DNA from: Lepturacanthus savala
Lineage: Eukaryota > Chordata > Actinopteri > Scombriformes > Trichiuridae
Reading direction: 5' to 3'
NCBI GenBank assembly: GCA_030544235.1
Contig: CM060474.1
Span: forward strand, 3,425,898 to 3,489,897
Length of the DNA stretch: 64,000 nt
Shown here: positions 53,057-64,000 of the stretch, one piece after another
Position numbering within the stretch: the first letter of the stretch is position 1
Layout: every line of letters starts with the position of its first letter
Notes under the pieces: generated by a model
Told to the model about the DNA's origin: nothing
Seen by the model: only the letters and a program-made list of their open reading frames with translations
Database searches by the model: none
Position numbers and translations under genes: made by a program

Positions 53057-53356
53057 CTGACATCATTTCACTGAACCTCCAGTATTGATCTTTGAAGTGA
53101 TTTGTAACATAATAATAGTTCACTGGGCACCTTGAAACCTTAGTAGAAAAATCTATTTAACTTAGTGACAAACTTAATAAACCCTGGTATGAAGCTCAGT
53201 TTGTACTGTAATTATATCGTCTCAGTAATTATTTCCCATTTCATTCACCTGTACTTTTACTTGTGTATAATCTGCAGTAAAACATGTTGACAACAAGTCA
53301 GATTTAACCATGAGCTTCATGTTTGGGAAACAACTGCTAAAACTGCAGGTGAACTA

Positions 53357-53735
53357 GTCAGTCAGTCATTTTCTATACCTGCTTATTCCTCATTAGGGTC
53401 ACATGGTCTGCTGGAGCCAATCCCAGCACATTACGGCAAGAGGCAGGGATACACCCCAGATGGTCGCCAGCCAATCGTGGGGCACACACACCATTCATTC
53501 ACCATTCACTCACACCTACGGGCAATTTAGAGTCTCCAATTAACCTCAGCATGTTTTTGGACTGTGGGAGGAAGCCGGAGTACCCGGTGAAAACCCACGC
53601 AGGGTTAGGGGTTACAGACACAGAACATGCAAACTCCACACAGAAAGGTCCCAGACCCAGGACCAAGGAGGTCTTGAACCTGTGACCTTCTTGCTGTGAA
53701 GCAACAGCGCTAACCCCTGCGCCACTGTGTTGCCC
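53357..53735 (-). mobile_element. Full-length tRNA-derived SINE with 12-bp target duplication
   Basis: Reverse orientation: tRNA-like head at the right (53,690-53,735), tail 'tatagaaaatgactgactga' at the left. A perfect 12-bp duplication GCAGGTGAACTA flanks it (53,345-53,356 and 53,736-53,747). The body includes 'cctacgggcaatttagagtc' and 'tttttggactgtgggaggaa', typical of an abundant percomorph SINE. It needs LINE machinery in trans. Confidence 0.88.
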
Positions 53736-55523
53736 GCAGGTGAACTAACTAAAATAAAAATCTGGCTACAAAATGGAAATGGGAAATGGGGCTAGATGTC
53801 TTAAATACCTAACTATCCCTTTAATCCTGACCTTAATCTTACCCCTGACCAGTTTATCTAATCTAGCGTCAACAATCTACTGTTCATCTGCAGTTCATCA
53901 GATTTCTGGGAGCATTACAAAATATTACGAAACTAGAAGCTAAGTTGATGAGAAAATATTGGTAATTCAAAGAGATTGTTATAGAAAGTTCTAGTCACAG
54001 GCCACATGAGACCAGTTTCTATTGGTGCCTTGGAACTTGTTCAGATCATTTTAATGTGAGGTACAAGAGGCCAGAGATGACAGGACTTAATGGAATGCTA
54101 TATTCATGTTCATCCATGTCTTGACTCATCCCAATCTGCTAAATAAACCAGTTTAAACTGGTGCATCTCTGCCTGCTGGTCTTTGATGTATCAGGTTGAT
54201 ATAAATGTGTGCAGGAGAAATCACTCAATGTTTTTTTTTTGCTGATTCACTGCAGCTTCTGAAACGCTCCCTTGTTTTAAATGAGTTGCTTTTTGAAGAC
54301 TTATTTTCGTAAGTACAGCTTCTCGTTGGCAGTTTTACTAGAGGACTGATGATTTGTGAAGAAGCCAAACTTTGAGATATTTACTGCAGGCGACTAATTA
54401 GTTGAGTACAGCAATTTGTCTCCGTTTGTGCACTTTTATTTTGAAATTTCTAGCCTTTCTAATGAAATGGATGCACTGTGATCACAGGATCTCATTCAGT
54501 TTGCTTTAATATTGTAAAACGTTTTGTTGCTTTCATCAGTTGCAAACCGCAGACTCACGTTCACCTTTATAATTACTGCTAAATCTCATCACACGTCTCT
54601 TCTGCTGAGACAAAAGTTAAAGTGTCAGTATTAAACATGTATTATTAACTCTCTCTGTTCCTCTTCAGGTCCTTGTTGTCTTTTAATACCTTGTGATTGA
54701 GTTTCGGATGATGTGTAGGTTTGATTTTACTCAGCACTGAGTGAATTCGTTGAATTTAGTTTTGTCAGTTTGGACAATAGTAGAATCGTTAAAATACCAC
54801 ATGAGGAAGTTTCAGTTTAAGTCAGCGGTGACACATATTCTAGAATAAATACTGACTACAGCTCACTTTTATTTTAGATGCATCATTACAGAAAATCTAT
54901 GAAAGCCTGAGTAAATTAGTCATAAAAAAATTAAATAAAAATCCCGGCTCAGGAGCGACTCGACTTATTTGAAAAGTAAAAATTAAGTAAGTAAGTAGCC
55001 GTCTCCTTCTGTGTCTGATCCATTTGCATTAAAACAACTTCCTGAGCTTCACAGTGACCATGTACGAAAAACTGACAAAAGCAACCATAACAAACTATTA
55101 ACTTCACTAAACAAGAACAAAGATAAAGATTAAGACTCATTACTAAAAGGAAATGAGATGAAGTACAAAAATACATGATCTGGCTGAACAGAGTATTTCT
55201 ACAAGAAACCAGGGTGGTCAAACATGTGGCCCAGGGGCCAGAATGGTCCACTGGGTGATTGTGATTAAAAAAATGGGTCTGTGTTTCTTTGTGAAGTGAG
55301 TGAGAATCTATCAGGACATAAGGCATAAGACATGTACAGTCTTGATTTGTAAAAGGTTTGTAAGACAGAAGATAACTTCACCTGCTGCTTAAAAAACTAA
55401 ATATTATTCAGTGACTAAACGTTTTAAATGTAACTAAGACATCATATTGTTGAAATTTTCTTTTTTTTTTCTGAGTCATTTCTCCTGTTTTGTAAATTGA
55501 AGGTTAATTAATAATGTAAATGT

Positions 55524-55835
55524 CAGTCAGTCATTTTCTATACCTGCTTATTCCTCATTAGGGTCACAGGGGTCTGCTGGAATGAATCCTAGCGAGAGGC
55601 AGGGATACACCCCAGATGGTCTCCAGCCAATCGTGGGGCACACACACCATTCACTCACACACTCACACCTACGGGCAATTTAGAGTCTCCAATTAACCTG
55701 AGCATGTTTTTGGACTGTGGGAGGAAGCTGGAGTACCTGGTGAAAACCCACACAGACATGGGGCAAACTCCACACAGGAGGTCTTGAACCTGTGACCTTC
55801 TTGCTATGAGGCAACAGCGCTAACCCCTGCCCTAG
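55524..55835 (-). mobile_element. tRNA-derived SINE, head internally deleted, with target duplication
   Basis: Same family and orientation as the copy 2.2 kb upstream. It lacks about 60 bp of the head region. A 9-bp duplication TGTAAATGT lies at 55,515-55,523 and 55,836-55,844. Confidence 0.85.
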
Positions 55836-56035
55836 TGTAAATGTTTATAATGTATTTCTTTACATAAAAATGTATTGTTTACTTTTTACTAAGATTAAAT
55901 TGCACTGAATGTGGTCCATGAACTCAACTGAGTTTGACTCCTCTGCTATAAGTAATGAACTAATAATTATATACATGTCCAGTTAAAAAGTAATAAAAGG
56001 ATTATGAGAAAGATTATAATATTATTATTATTATT

Positions 56036-56175
56036 ATTGAAAAGATTAATCGATTAGTTGATTGGTTCATATAATGGTGTATAATGTCGATCACTGTTTC
56101 CCAAAGCTGACGATTCTAACTCTTTTTTTGTCCAGATTAACAGTCCACAACCCAAAGATCATTACAATGAAAAAT
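56036..56175 (-). repeat. GATTAATC-type repeat fragment (reverse)
   Basis: Reverse 3' half: 'aagattaatcgattagttga', 'gatcactgtttcccaaagct', 'gattaacagtccacaaccca'. Confidence 0.75.
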
Positions 56176-56879
56176 TAAACTGGTAGAAAATCATGAGGAT
56201 TTATTGAAAGAAACAATAGAGATTTATTATTTTTGTGATAATATGAGTTAATATCAGCTTTTAGCAGTTGAGATATTGCCTCCTGGATGGAATTCTTCAT
56301 AACTGAGACAGATCTTGACTGTCAGCAGCTACTGAGCCAACAGAATAATTCACTGTGACTGAAGATAAGCTTTAGTTCCAAGATAACATCATTACCTAAA
56401 CAACTGCATGACAGCTACTCTTACACTGATTTAATGAATAAAGGAAAAAATATTTTTAGATGAATCTAACTACAGCAGAATATCAGGATTCAGAGATGTA
56501 TGAAAATGAATCTGAATGACAGAAAGCTCAGAGTTGATTCCTCTGAGTGAAGCCTTTTTGTTTCATTTCACTTGGTTTAAACTTTAAAGCATCAAACAGT
56601 CGTAAAGAGATCAATATTCAACCTTTAGCTGATATTGACGGTTCAGTCGGTTATGATGTGTCATTCAGGGAAGATGCTGTTCACACCCTCAGCAACTGAT
56701 GCAGCAGCAGACCCCTCTGAAAGATAAAAATAAAACAGAAACTCCACTGACCAAAGGTTCTACACTATTACTTTTTATTGTAGGAGTATTTCATGAAATT
56801 TAAAGGTTATTTCACCCTTTAGTTCATAATATTCTATAATATGAATGTATGTAAGTGTGTGTGTTTCTGTGAAACAACT

Positions 56880-56943
56880 CAATAAATCATTTCAGTAATC
56901 AATAGATTAATCAATTATCAGAATAGTCATTAGTTGCAGCCCT
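56880..56943 (+). repeat. GATTAATC-type repeat 3' end fragment
   Basis: Only the terminal part: 'ttcagtaatcaatagatt', 'aatcaattatcagaatag', 'tcattagttgcagccct'. Confidence 0.7.
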
Positions 56944-59900
56944 ATTCTAGAGTCATTATTTGGTTAGTGTGTTCTAAGCTATTGTAAAAACATAGCAGCT
57001 TCATGCTCCCTATGTAGATAAAAATGGCTCAAAAAACAATTCTTCATTTTATTGAATTATCTACTATAATATTGTCATATACTTATGAGTATTATTTTAC
57101 ATTTCTGCTTTGTCTGTTCTGCTAATGCTGCTAAATCTGATGCACTAAATCTTGAATGATTATAAAAGCTGGAGAAACCTCAGAAATAGAAGAGATTCTC
57201 CTCCTTCTCTAAACCTGTGAGATGTGTTGAACACAATGACATCATTCAAAAACCTACAGGATCGTTTATTTACATTCATGTGGTGAAATTAAACAGAAAC
57301 TTATGGCTGAGAGGAAGTTTGTCCTGGAAAGTGATGGCAAATGGATCATTTCCTACCAGCAGTGTAGGAAAGTCCCGGAACGAAGCCCTGTTTGTGCCCG
57401 ACTTTAAAGGTGGGTGCATAGTGAATCCACAGTTTGTCCAAACAGTCATTTACAAGCAGATGTGCAGCTTATATGCGGCTTCAGCAGTCTGATATCTGAC
57501 CTATTTACAGTCATTTTAGCGTCAGATTGTCTGTTTTCGCTGGTTTGCCTTTTGAGCTGCGGCGGAGGTTCATGGGATGTAAAGTTAACGTCGGGCTGTG
57601 TTGATGGACGGGGACGTGGGCGCCATCTTTTGAGGTTCTTCTCTGTTTACAAAGCTCTGTCACTGCACCACACATGTTCATCATGCAGCAGACGCTGTTT
57701 CCGCACATTTCTGAAAACAGCACGATTTACAGAGCAGCATCAGGTCTGCGATCCATCTGTTCTTCGTGTCTTAGACCAGTCCTGTCTCATCCAGGCTGCT
57801 GTCAACAAATGCCATGGTCTTTTTTATTGCAGATCTTTTTATTTCACAATGAGTCAGCAACAAAAAAATGTCTCATATTCTCATCTTTTAATTTGATTTG
57901 ATCTGTTCATACCGATCAGATCAAATAATAATGAATAAAATAACAAAAAGCAAAAGATTTTCATTTTAATGAAATCAAAAACAGTTATTAGAACTAGTAC
58001 GAGAGGAGCAGAAAGAAAGAAGTGACACCTTTCTGACAATGCCATATTATAATATAAAAAAATAAAAAATATATAAATATATATTCTTTCTTAAAACCTA
58101 AATGTAAATCTAAATGTTTATGTATGAATGAATAAATAAATCACAATTAAGTAAGTAAATTGATAACTGAATGAAATTCATCATAAAAATATGTCTCACC
58201 TGCTTCTCCCCATCATAATGTCAATACTGAGGTCTCTCTCTTTCTCTGATTTTGAGCGTCACTGGGCTGTTTGTCAGTTTAGAAACAGATATTAGGTTGA
58301 TTGTATTGTTCACTATGTTTATTTTATTTTAATCCTGTTGTAAATCCTGTTGATACAGGTGATTGACCTGTATGTATTATGCATAATGTAACACAGTAGC
58401 TTTTAATTGCTGTTTATTGTGTTAATGTGTGTATGGGTTGAGAAGCGCAATTTTAAATTGCATGGAGGATTGTGGCACTAAAAACAATGTAACGTTGACA
58501 GATTTCAACTTGATTTGAATCATTTAGAACACACACACAGGTGTATATATGTGCTGGATATGTGGAGCCTCTGTATGTGTGTGTGTGTGTTGTGGTCTGT
58601 GAGTGGAGCTTTTGTTTGAGTCATGTTCCTCTTTTTCATTCATGAAGGCACGGGACAGAGCGAGCCGGCGTGATGTCAGAGCAGCGTGGCGGCAGATTAG
58701 GAAGCAGTGATAAAGGGGAGAAACATCACAGAGCAGCGACAGCTGCAGCAACTTCTGTGAGTATCTGACATCAGTTGTTCTTTGGGCTTGTTGGCTGTTG
58801 TTTTTTGTGTGAAGATCAAAGTGTCTAATCTGCTGCGAGTGTATTTTTTGGCTTCTCAGGTCAAAGTTCACACATGTGTTTGAAGCAGAGCTTTCCTCGT
58901 GTTGTTATCTAATGTCCCCACTCTGGCTTCTTAATCAACATTAATCACCCTGAAGAAGGTTTTTCTGCTTATCAGGAACATTGTTCTGCAGTTCTGTGCA
59001 AAGTGTTTAAACTGTTTAATAAGCTGCAACATGGAGGGATTTGTTTTTCCTCTCTGACAGTCACCACAGAGTTTCTGCTTCATGCTATACATTTGTAGAG
59101 ACGAAAAAGCACAACGTACAGTATTGTTACCAACTAGCAGATGAGGTTTTAGTAGTGTTTGGTCAGGGCTGATTCTGGTGAAAAATGATGGTTTGCTGTT
59201 GAACAAATTCAATTTGGGTCCAGATCCCACTTAACATATTGTGCACAATGCTTGTTTTAATGTTTTCAGCTACTAGTGGCTCCTGCTGGTTAATGTTAAC
59301 AGAGCAGTTGCTTCAGTTGAAATTATCCTGAGTTTTCGAAATATAAACTCGAAATATAAACTCATATATGTGTTGTGCTGTACATTTTCTGTCAGATAAA
59401 AGAGTTAGTTCTTTAATTGTTGTTGTGTAATTGTGTAATTCCTTGATGTGAAAAAGAAGCTCAGGTTTTATGAATGTTATATTTTTGCAGGGCTGTGTAA
59501 ATCCTACATTGTCAATTAAACCAAACAGCCAGTATCAGAGGCTTCAAACATCGCCTGATTTAGATGATTGATAATCTAATCTATCTAATCCTGTTTTATG
59601 AGGTTGCTGTTTTATTTCCTCTAAAGGAAAAGGTCTTTACCCTTTTTTTAAACACCACCGGGGAAATGACAAAGGTTTAGTGGTGTTCAAGTGGGCAGAA
59701 GCTGCCGTAGTTGTGGTTTTGTAAGTGAGTGTCAGGTTGAAGGTGGCGTTGTTTCATCAACTTGGTGGTCAACCAATAGGAAGAGCAGAGTATCATCAGC
59801 GTAGCAGTTGTGTCACAACTGGAGACAACTACTTTACAACGTGGCTGTTTCCTGTTGCAGGAAAAGAGTTAACAGACATGACCTGATACACAAATACATT

Positions 59901-60425
59901 TATATTAGATGGTGCACGTAGGAGTAAAATATCACTTCCTCTATGTGCCGGGAAGTCATTCACAGAGTGTTTGTATTTAATTGACAAAGGCATCGAGGGA
60001 ACTAGGTTAGAGTTTCACATAAAAATGTCTCTATTACAAAATGTCCATGTTAGATTTGGATTTTGGATTACATTAGATAAAAAAAAAACGTCTTGCTCTA
60101 TAAATGCATGCTTGTATTTCTAAAAATGGATATGCAATTTGAAATTCCACAGGAAGAACAGCACTCGTCTGTGTATGAGACAGCTAATTGTGGAACAACA
60201 TTTTAATTCCAGTCTTTTTCTTTTTTTTCAAAAGGCTTCTTTTAAACATTAAAGAAAACATTTTAATATAATGATGAAGGTCTGAGCACTGAAATGTTGC
60301 TTTCTTTTTTTTTTTTTTAAATCCTACACTAGCAGAGTAGTAAAGAGGGCTAAAAGTGGATGGATAATATGGATATCTTTTACCCAGAATAATTCAGATC
60401 ACTGTCATCCGAACATTCGTATTCA

Positions 60426-60428
<3 letters not shown>

Positions 60429-60480
<52 letters not shown>
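60429..60480. repeat. (AT)n microsatellite
   Basis: About 26 perfect TA units. Confidence 0.95.
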
Positions 60481-60484
<4 letters not shown>

Positions 60485-60575
60485 CAAAAGCTATAAAAAA
60501 ACACAGAATAAAAACCCAATTAACAGTAAATTAAATGACACATGCACACTTATAGGATTTAATTTTGTGAAGCAC

Positions 60576-60650
60576 GTATAGAAAATGACTGACTGACTTT
60601 GAGACAACTGTGTTGTAATATTGAGCTATATAAATAAAATTGAATTGAAT
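60576..60650. repeat. Retroelement tail fragments
   Basis: The SINE tail word 'tatagaaaatgactgactga' is followed by 'tttgagacaactgtgttgta' and 'tatataaataaaattgaat', a tail common to many fish retroelement copies. Confidence 0.5.
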
Positions 60651-61404
60651 TATAGTTTATTATAATTATAATATAATAATTATAGTTTTGATAAAGTAGT
60701 TAACTGTTATCTGAGGTGGAAACATAGTGGTTCTGTTATATTTCAAAATTTAAATTGTGAGGTTTTATTATCATGGAAAATGTTACGTGTTAAAAACATT
60801 GTATCAAATGTTTCCTACATCATCAGAATCTCTAACTGTACCTGTAGACTTTGTGTAGCCATCTGTGATTCTCTACTTTGGTCTTATCTGTAGACACCAT
60901 GTCTCAAAGTAAGTTGTATTATTCATGTGTTTGGATTGTGTGTCACTATGGGTGTTTTCTCTGAAGTTAACGAATAATGACTCTCAACTGTTTACCTGTT
61001 GGCTTTCACTCATCAGTCGGAGTGACTGCTGACTGCATTAATGTGTTTTTTTGAGTTTTTTTTGAGTTATATGACTTTTTTTATCTCTTTGCACAGACAG
61101 TTGCAGTTGATTGTGCAGTGTTATGATAAAGAGAATAAATGAGATTAATCAAAACCTCAGGAGGGAAGTGGAGGTTTTAGTCTGTGCGTCATCAGCTTTC
61201 GTCCATTTTTTTTAGTCTCCCACAGTTTGTTTCTTCGTGGTCACCATCAGCCATAAAACGCCAACCTGCTGCGCATGTGTGGAAAGTGTCCTGCAGTTGA
61301 AATGACTACATGTCTGTGGTGTTAGTCATTGTCTGTGTTCACTTTTACAGAGCTGTCCACCATTTTTAAACCGTTAAAAGCAGACTTGATGAAACTTTTC
61401 GGTA

Positions 61405-62647
61405 CAGTGCATCCGGAAAGTATTTACAGCGCTTCACTTTTTCCACATTTTGTTATGTTACAGCCTTATTCCAAAATGGATTCAATTCATTTTTTTCATC
61501 AAAATTCTACACACAACACCCCATAATGACAGTGTGAAAAAAGTTTTTTTGAGATTTTGCAAATTTATTACAAAAAAAAAACAAACTACGAAATCATACA
61601 AGGCACACAAGGGTCCCACATATAAGGTCCCACAGTTGACAGTGATGTCAAAGCACAAACCAAGCATGAAGTCAAAGGAATTGTCTGTAGACCTCAGAGA
61701 CAGGATTGTCTCCAGGCACAAATCTGGGGAAGGGTACAGAAAAATTTCTAAACTGAGTGATCTGGGGAAAAGGGCCTTAGTCAGGGAAGTGACTAAGAAC
61801 TCGATGGTCACTCTGTCAGAGCTCCAGCGTTTCTCTGTGGAGAGAGGAGAACCTTCCAGAAGGACAACCATCTCTACAGCAATCCAAACTCTTTGGTGTG
61901 AATACCAGGCGTCATGTTTAGAGGAAACCAGAAAACGCTCATCACCAGGCCAATACCATCCCTACAGTGAAGCATGGTGGTGGCAGCATCATGCTGTGGG
62001 GATGTTTTTCAGCAGCAGGAACTGGGAGACTAGTCAGGATAGAGGGAAAGATGAATGCTGCAATGTACAGAGACATCCTGGATGAAAACCTGCTCCAGAG
62101 CTCTTGACCTCAAACAGGGGCGACGGTTCATCTTTCAGCAGGACAACGACCCTAAGCAAGATATCAAAGGAGTGGCTTCAGGACAACTCTGTGAATGTCC
62201 TTGAGTGGCCCAGCCAGAGCCCAGACTTGAATCTGATTGAACATCTCTGGAGAGATCTGAAAATGGCTGTGCACCGACGCTTCCCATCCAACTTGATGGA
62301 GCTTGAGAGGTGCTGCAAAGACGAATGGGCAAAACTGCCCAAAGATAGGTGTGGCAAGCTGGTGGCATCATATTCACAAAAAACTTGAGGCTGTAATTGC
62401 TGCCAAAGGTGCATCATCAAAGTATTGAGCAAAGGCTGTGAATACTTATGTACATGTGGTTTCTTAGTTTTTTTTAATTTTTAATAAATTTGCAAAAATC
62501 TCAAAAAACATTTTTCACATTGTTATTATGGGGTGTTGTTTGTAGAATTTTGAGGAAAAAAATTAATTGAATCCATTTTGCAATAAGGCTGTAACATAAC
62601 AAAATGTGGAAAAAGTGAAGCGCTGTGAATACTTTCAGGATGTACTG
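61405..62647 (+). mobile_element. Tc1-family DNA transposon, internally deleted (1,243 bp)
   Basis: Terminal inverted repeats of about 150 bp begin CAGTGCATCCGGAAAGTATT at the left; the right end, reversed, begins CAGTACATCCTGAAAGTATT. TA duplications flank it (61,403-61,404 and 62,648-62,649). Family members are usually about 1.6 kb, so roughly 350 bp has been lost, mainly from the transposase. Both termini are kept, so it could in principle be moved by a transposase supplied in trans. Confidence 0.93.
61645..62428 (+). pseudogene. Tc1-family transposase remnant
   Basis: The ATG at 61,645 opens the N-terminal helix-turn-helix (LRDRIVSRHKSGEGYRKISK). A deletion then removes the rest of the first HTH, and the frame continues LSDLGKRALVREVTKN to TTISTAIQ. 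A second deletion removes the segment bearing the first catalytic Asp (SDE region) and shifts frame. The next segment has an in-frame stop where the family reads VWRK. The second Asp region (FQQDND) is followed by an apparent 8-bp deletion, and the final block has WPSQSPDLN and IEHLWRDLK, carrying the third acidic residue. Multiple deletions, shifts and a stop make it inactive. Confidence 0.9.
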
Positions 62648-62649
62648 TA

Positions 62650-64000
62650 TGTTTATTGTTTAATTGGACAATACATGTTATTAGATTATATATCACAAGA
62701 AGATAACTAGATAACTGGTCTTCCTGAGCTCCTAAAAGACATTAGTAAATAAGTACATACAAAGTATATAAACATCATTACTATGAAATATTATATACAT
62801 TATATTACCATAATGCGATACAAGTTTAAAGCATGATGCTACAGGCACATCTCAAATAATTAGAATATTGTGGTAGTATTGGATTTTCATTATCTATAAG
62901 ATATAAACCTTGAGAATTACAAGAAATAAAGGCTTGAAATATTTCACTTTATGCATAATATAATGAGTTTCACTTTCTGATATTTTGACCTTTGAGACCA
63001 AATCATTTTGTGTCAGACCCCATCAACAGAATTTTACATGATGATGCATATGACTTATATGCAGATTTTACTGAAGGCTATTGAATACCTAGGGTATTTT
63101 AGGTTTTAGGTGACATTTAAGTGTTAATTTTGCACAAAATATGTGCAAAATGTGCACATGAATGATGTTTTTGACATAATTCACTGAATTATGAAGCAGT
63201 TTGACAAATCTCTTTATAAAAGTCTGATGAATGAGGTTTTTATCAAAACAAAACACATAATTCTTTTTTATTATATTATAATGAATTCAGTGAAAAATGA
63301 TTCAGCAGGATATGCAAATTAGTTCATATTTAATGAGAATTTACCGCTTTGCAATTTTGAATATATTAATTTAGAAAACAAAAAGTGTTTTTTCTATGTG
63401 TCTCTATGTTAAGTTCCAGTATGTTTGGAGCAAAGAAAAAAAAATCCCCTTATTCTGGATGGTGTCTGGTCTTAAATGGTGTTATGAATCTGATTTACTG
63501 GACGTCTAAACATAACCAACAGCTTTGCTGTGAATATTATGACCTATTTTGCTAAGCACAACCCAAACGTGTCATTTGGTTTCACACGATTCTTCCTGAA
63601 GTTAGAACTAGTAGTGAAAAGTCGGAGTAACGATCACAATCACTGAGACAGTGAGAAAATGACTGAGCATCAGAATTATGACTCAGTTGCTGGTTCTGTG
63701 TGTCGCTGTGGATTCAGATCAGCGCTCGGTCGGGTTTTCACCTGGAGTTCTGGCCTGATGATCTGGGACTTCACACACACACACATATTCATTCATGTAA
63801 CCACAGAAAACACACATGAAAACACATACTCACCTTACTTCGAGCTTCAGTGGTATCATTATGAAAGTGTCAGAGATGAAACTGCGTGTTAAGTGACCAC
63901 TGCTCAGAAAACCTGTCACTGCACAACCTTCTTTCTTGTATCTTTACTGAGAGATTTAGTAAAAAAAATCCCATCTGAGGATTTTTTCTGTTTGATTCTG
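62650..64000. other. AT-rich end of window
   Basis: No gene recognised. It contains a dispersed-repeat fragment (62,841-62,995) and a slightly GC-richer end (63,640-63,930) with an unrecognised 77-codon frame. Confidence 0.6.
62841..62995. repeat. Fragment of a dispersed fish DNA repeat (CATCTCAAATAATTAGAATA type)
   Basis: Begins 'caggcacatctcaaataatt', then 'agaatattgtgg', and later the inverse of its usual inner part ('ggcttgaaatatttcacttt'). Recognised from memory as a common fish repeat. The right end was not found. Confidence 0.5.

Larger units (their letters stand above)
53748..61400. other. Gene-free stretch between the SINE cluster and the Tc1 element
   Basis: Contains a second SINE, GATTAATC-type fragments and AT-rich DNA. 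Open frames at 57,217-57,492 and 57,414-57,896 show no domain I recognise. A GC-richer block at 58,640-58,770 ends in a donor-like 'tctgtgagta' but has no supported partner exon. Confidence 0.6.

Noticed and set aside
57217..57896. Two overlapping plus-strand frames of 91 and 160 codons
   Set aside because: No domain recognised, different frames over the same DNA, and no splice or promoter support.
58640..58770. Possible exon ending at tct|gtgagta
   Set aside because: There is a plausible donor, but no acceptor, reading frame or neighbouring exon to support it.
61450..62085. A 211-codon frame as an intact transposase
   Set aside because: Only its first part is in the transposase frame. After a deletion near 61,890 it runs in the wrong frame, so it is a chance continuation.

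Overview
The window is nuclear DNA from a vertebrate, almost certainly a teleost and probably a percomorph. Genes are split by short GT-AG introns. Intergenic DNA is AT-rich and full of (AC)n and (GA)n microsatellites. Mobile elements are fish-type: Tc1, hAT, tRNA-derived SINEs and a very common short GATTAATC-ended repeat. There are no operons, CRISPR arrays or other prokaryotic features.

Region 1 (1 to about 28,950, minus strand) holds the complete coding sequence of muskelin (mkln1). I placed 18 coding exons with consensus splice sites and a continuous reading frame of 729 codons plus stop, running from ATG at 28,885 to TAG at 82-80. The protein has an N-terminal discoidin-like domain, LisH/CTLH, a six-blade kelch propeller and the conserved C-terminal tail. 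The 5' end lies in a CpG-rich promoter with a perfect CRE and a YY1-type motif over the start codon. Introns carry repeats, among them a 908-bp hAT element with a perfect 8-bp target duplication (9,767-10,674) and a decayed BED-finger hAT transposase (24,390-24,805).

Region 2 (28,950 to 34,780) is mostly repeats plus one GC-richer block near 31,400. Region 3 (34,780 to 35,350) is a second CpG island with a plausible first exon and splice donor on the plus strand, pointing away from mkln1. I cannot name the gene. It could be protein-coding or the start of a long noncoding transcript.

Region 4 (35,350 to 64,000) has no gene I can support. It contains microsatellites, the common repeat, three SINE copies, tandem repeats, a dead 1,243-bp Tc1 element (61,405-62,647), and GC-richer unique blocks that could be conserved noncoding elements. 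Several blocks contain RFX X-box-like motifs. I found no convincing novel biological system. The points most worth checking are the unidentified divergent first exon, the X-box-like sites downstream of it, and several well-delimited mobile elements.
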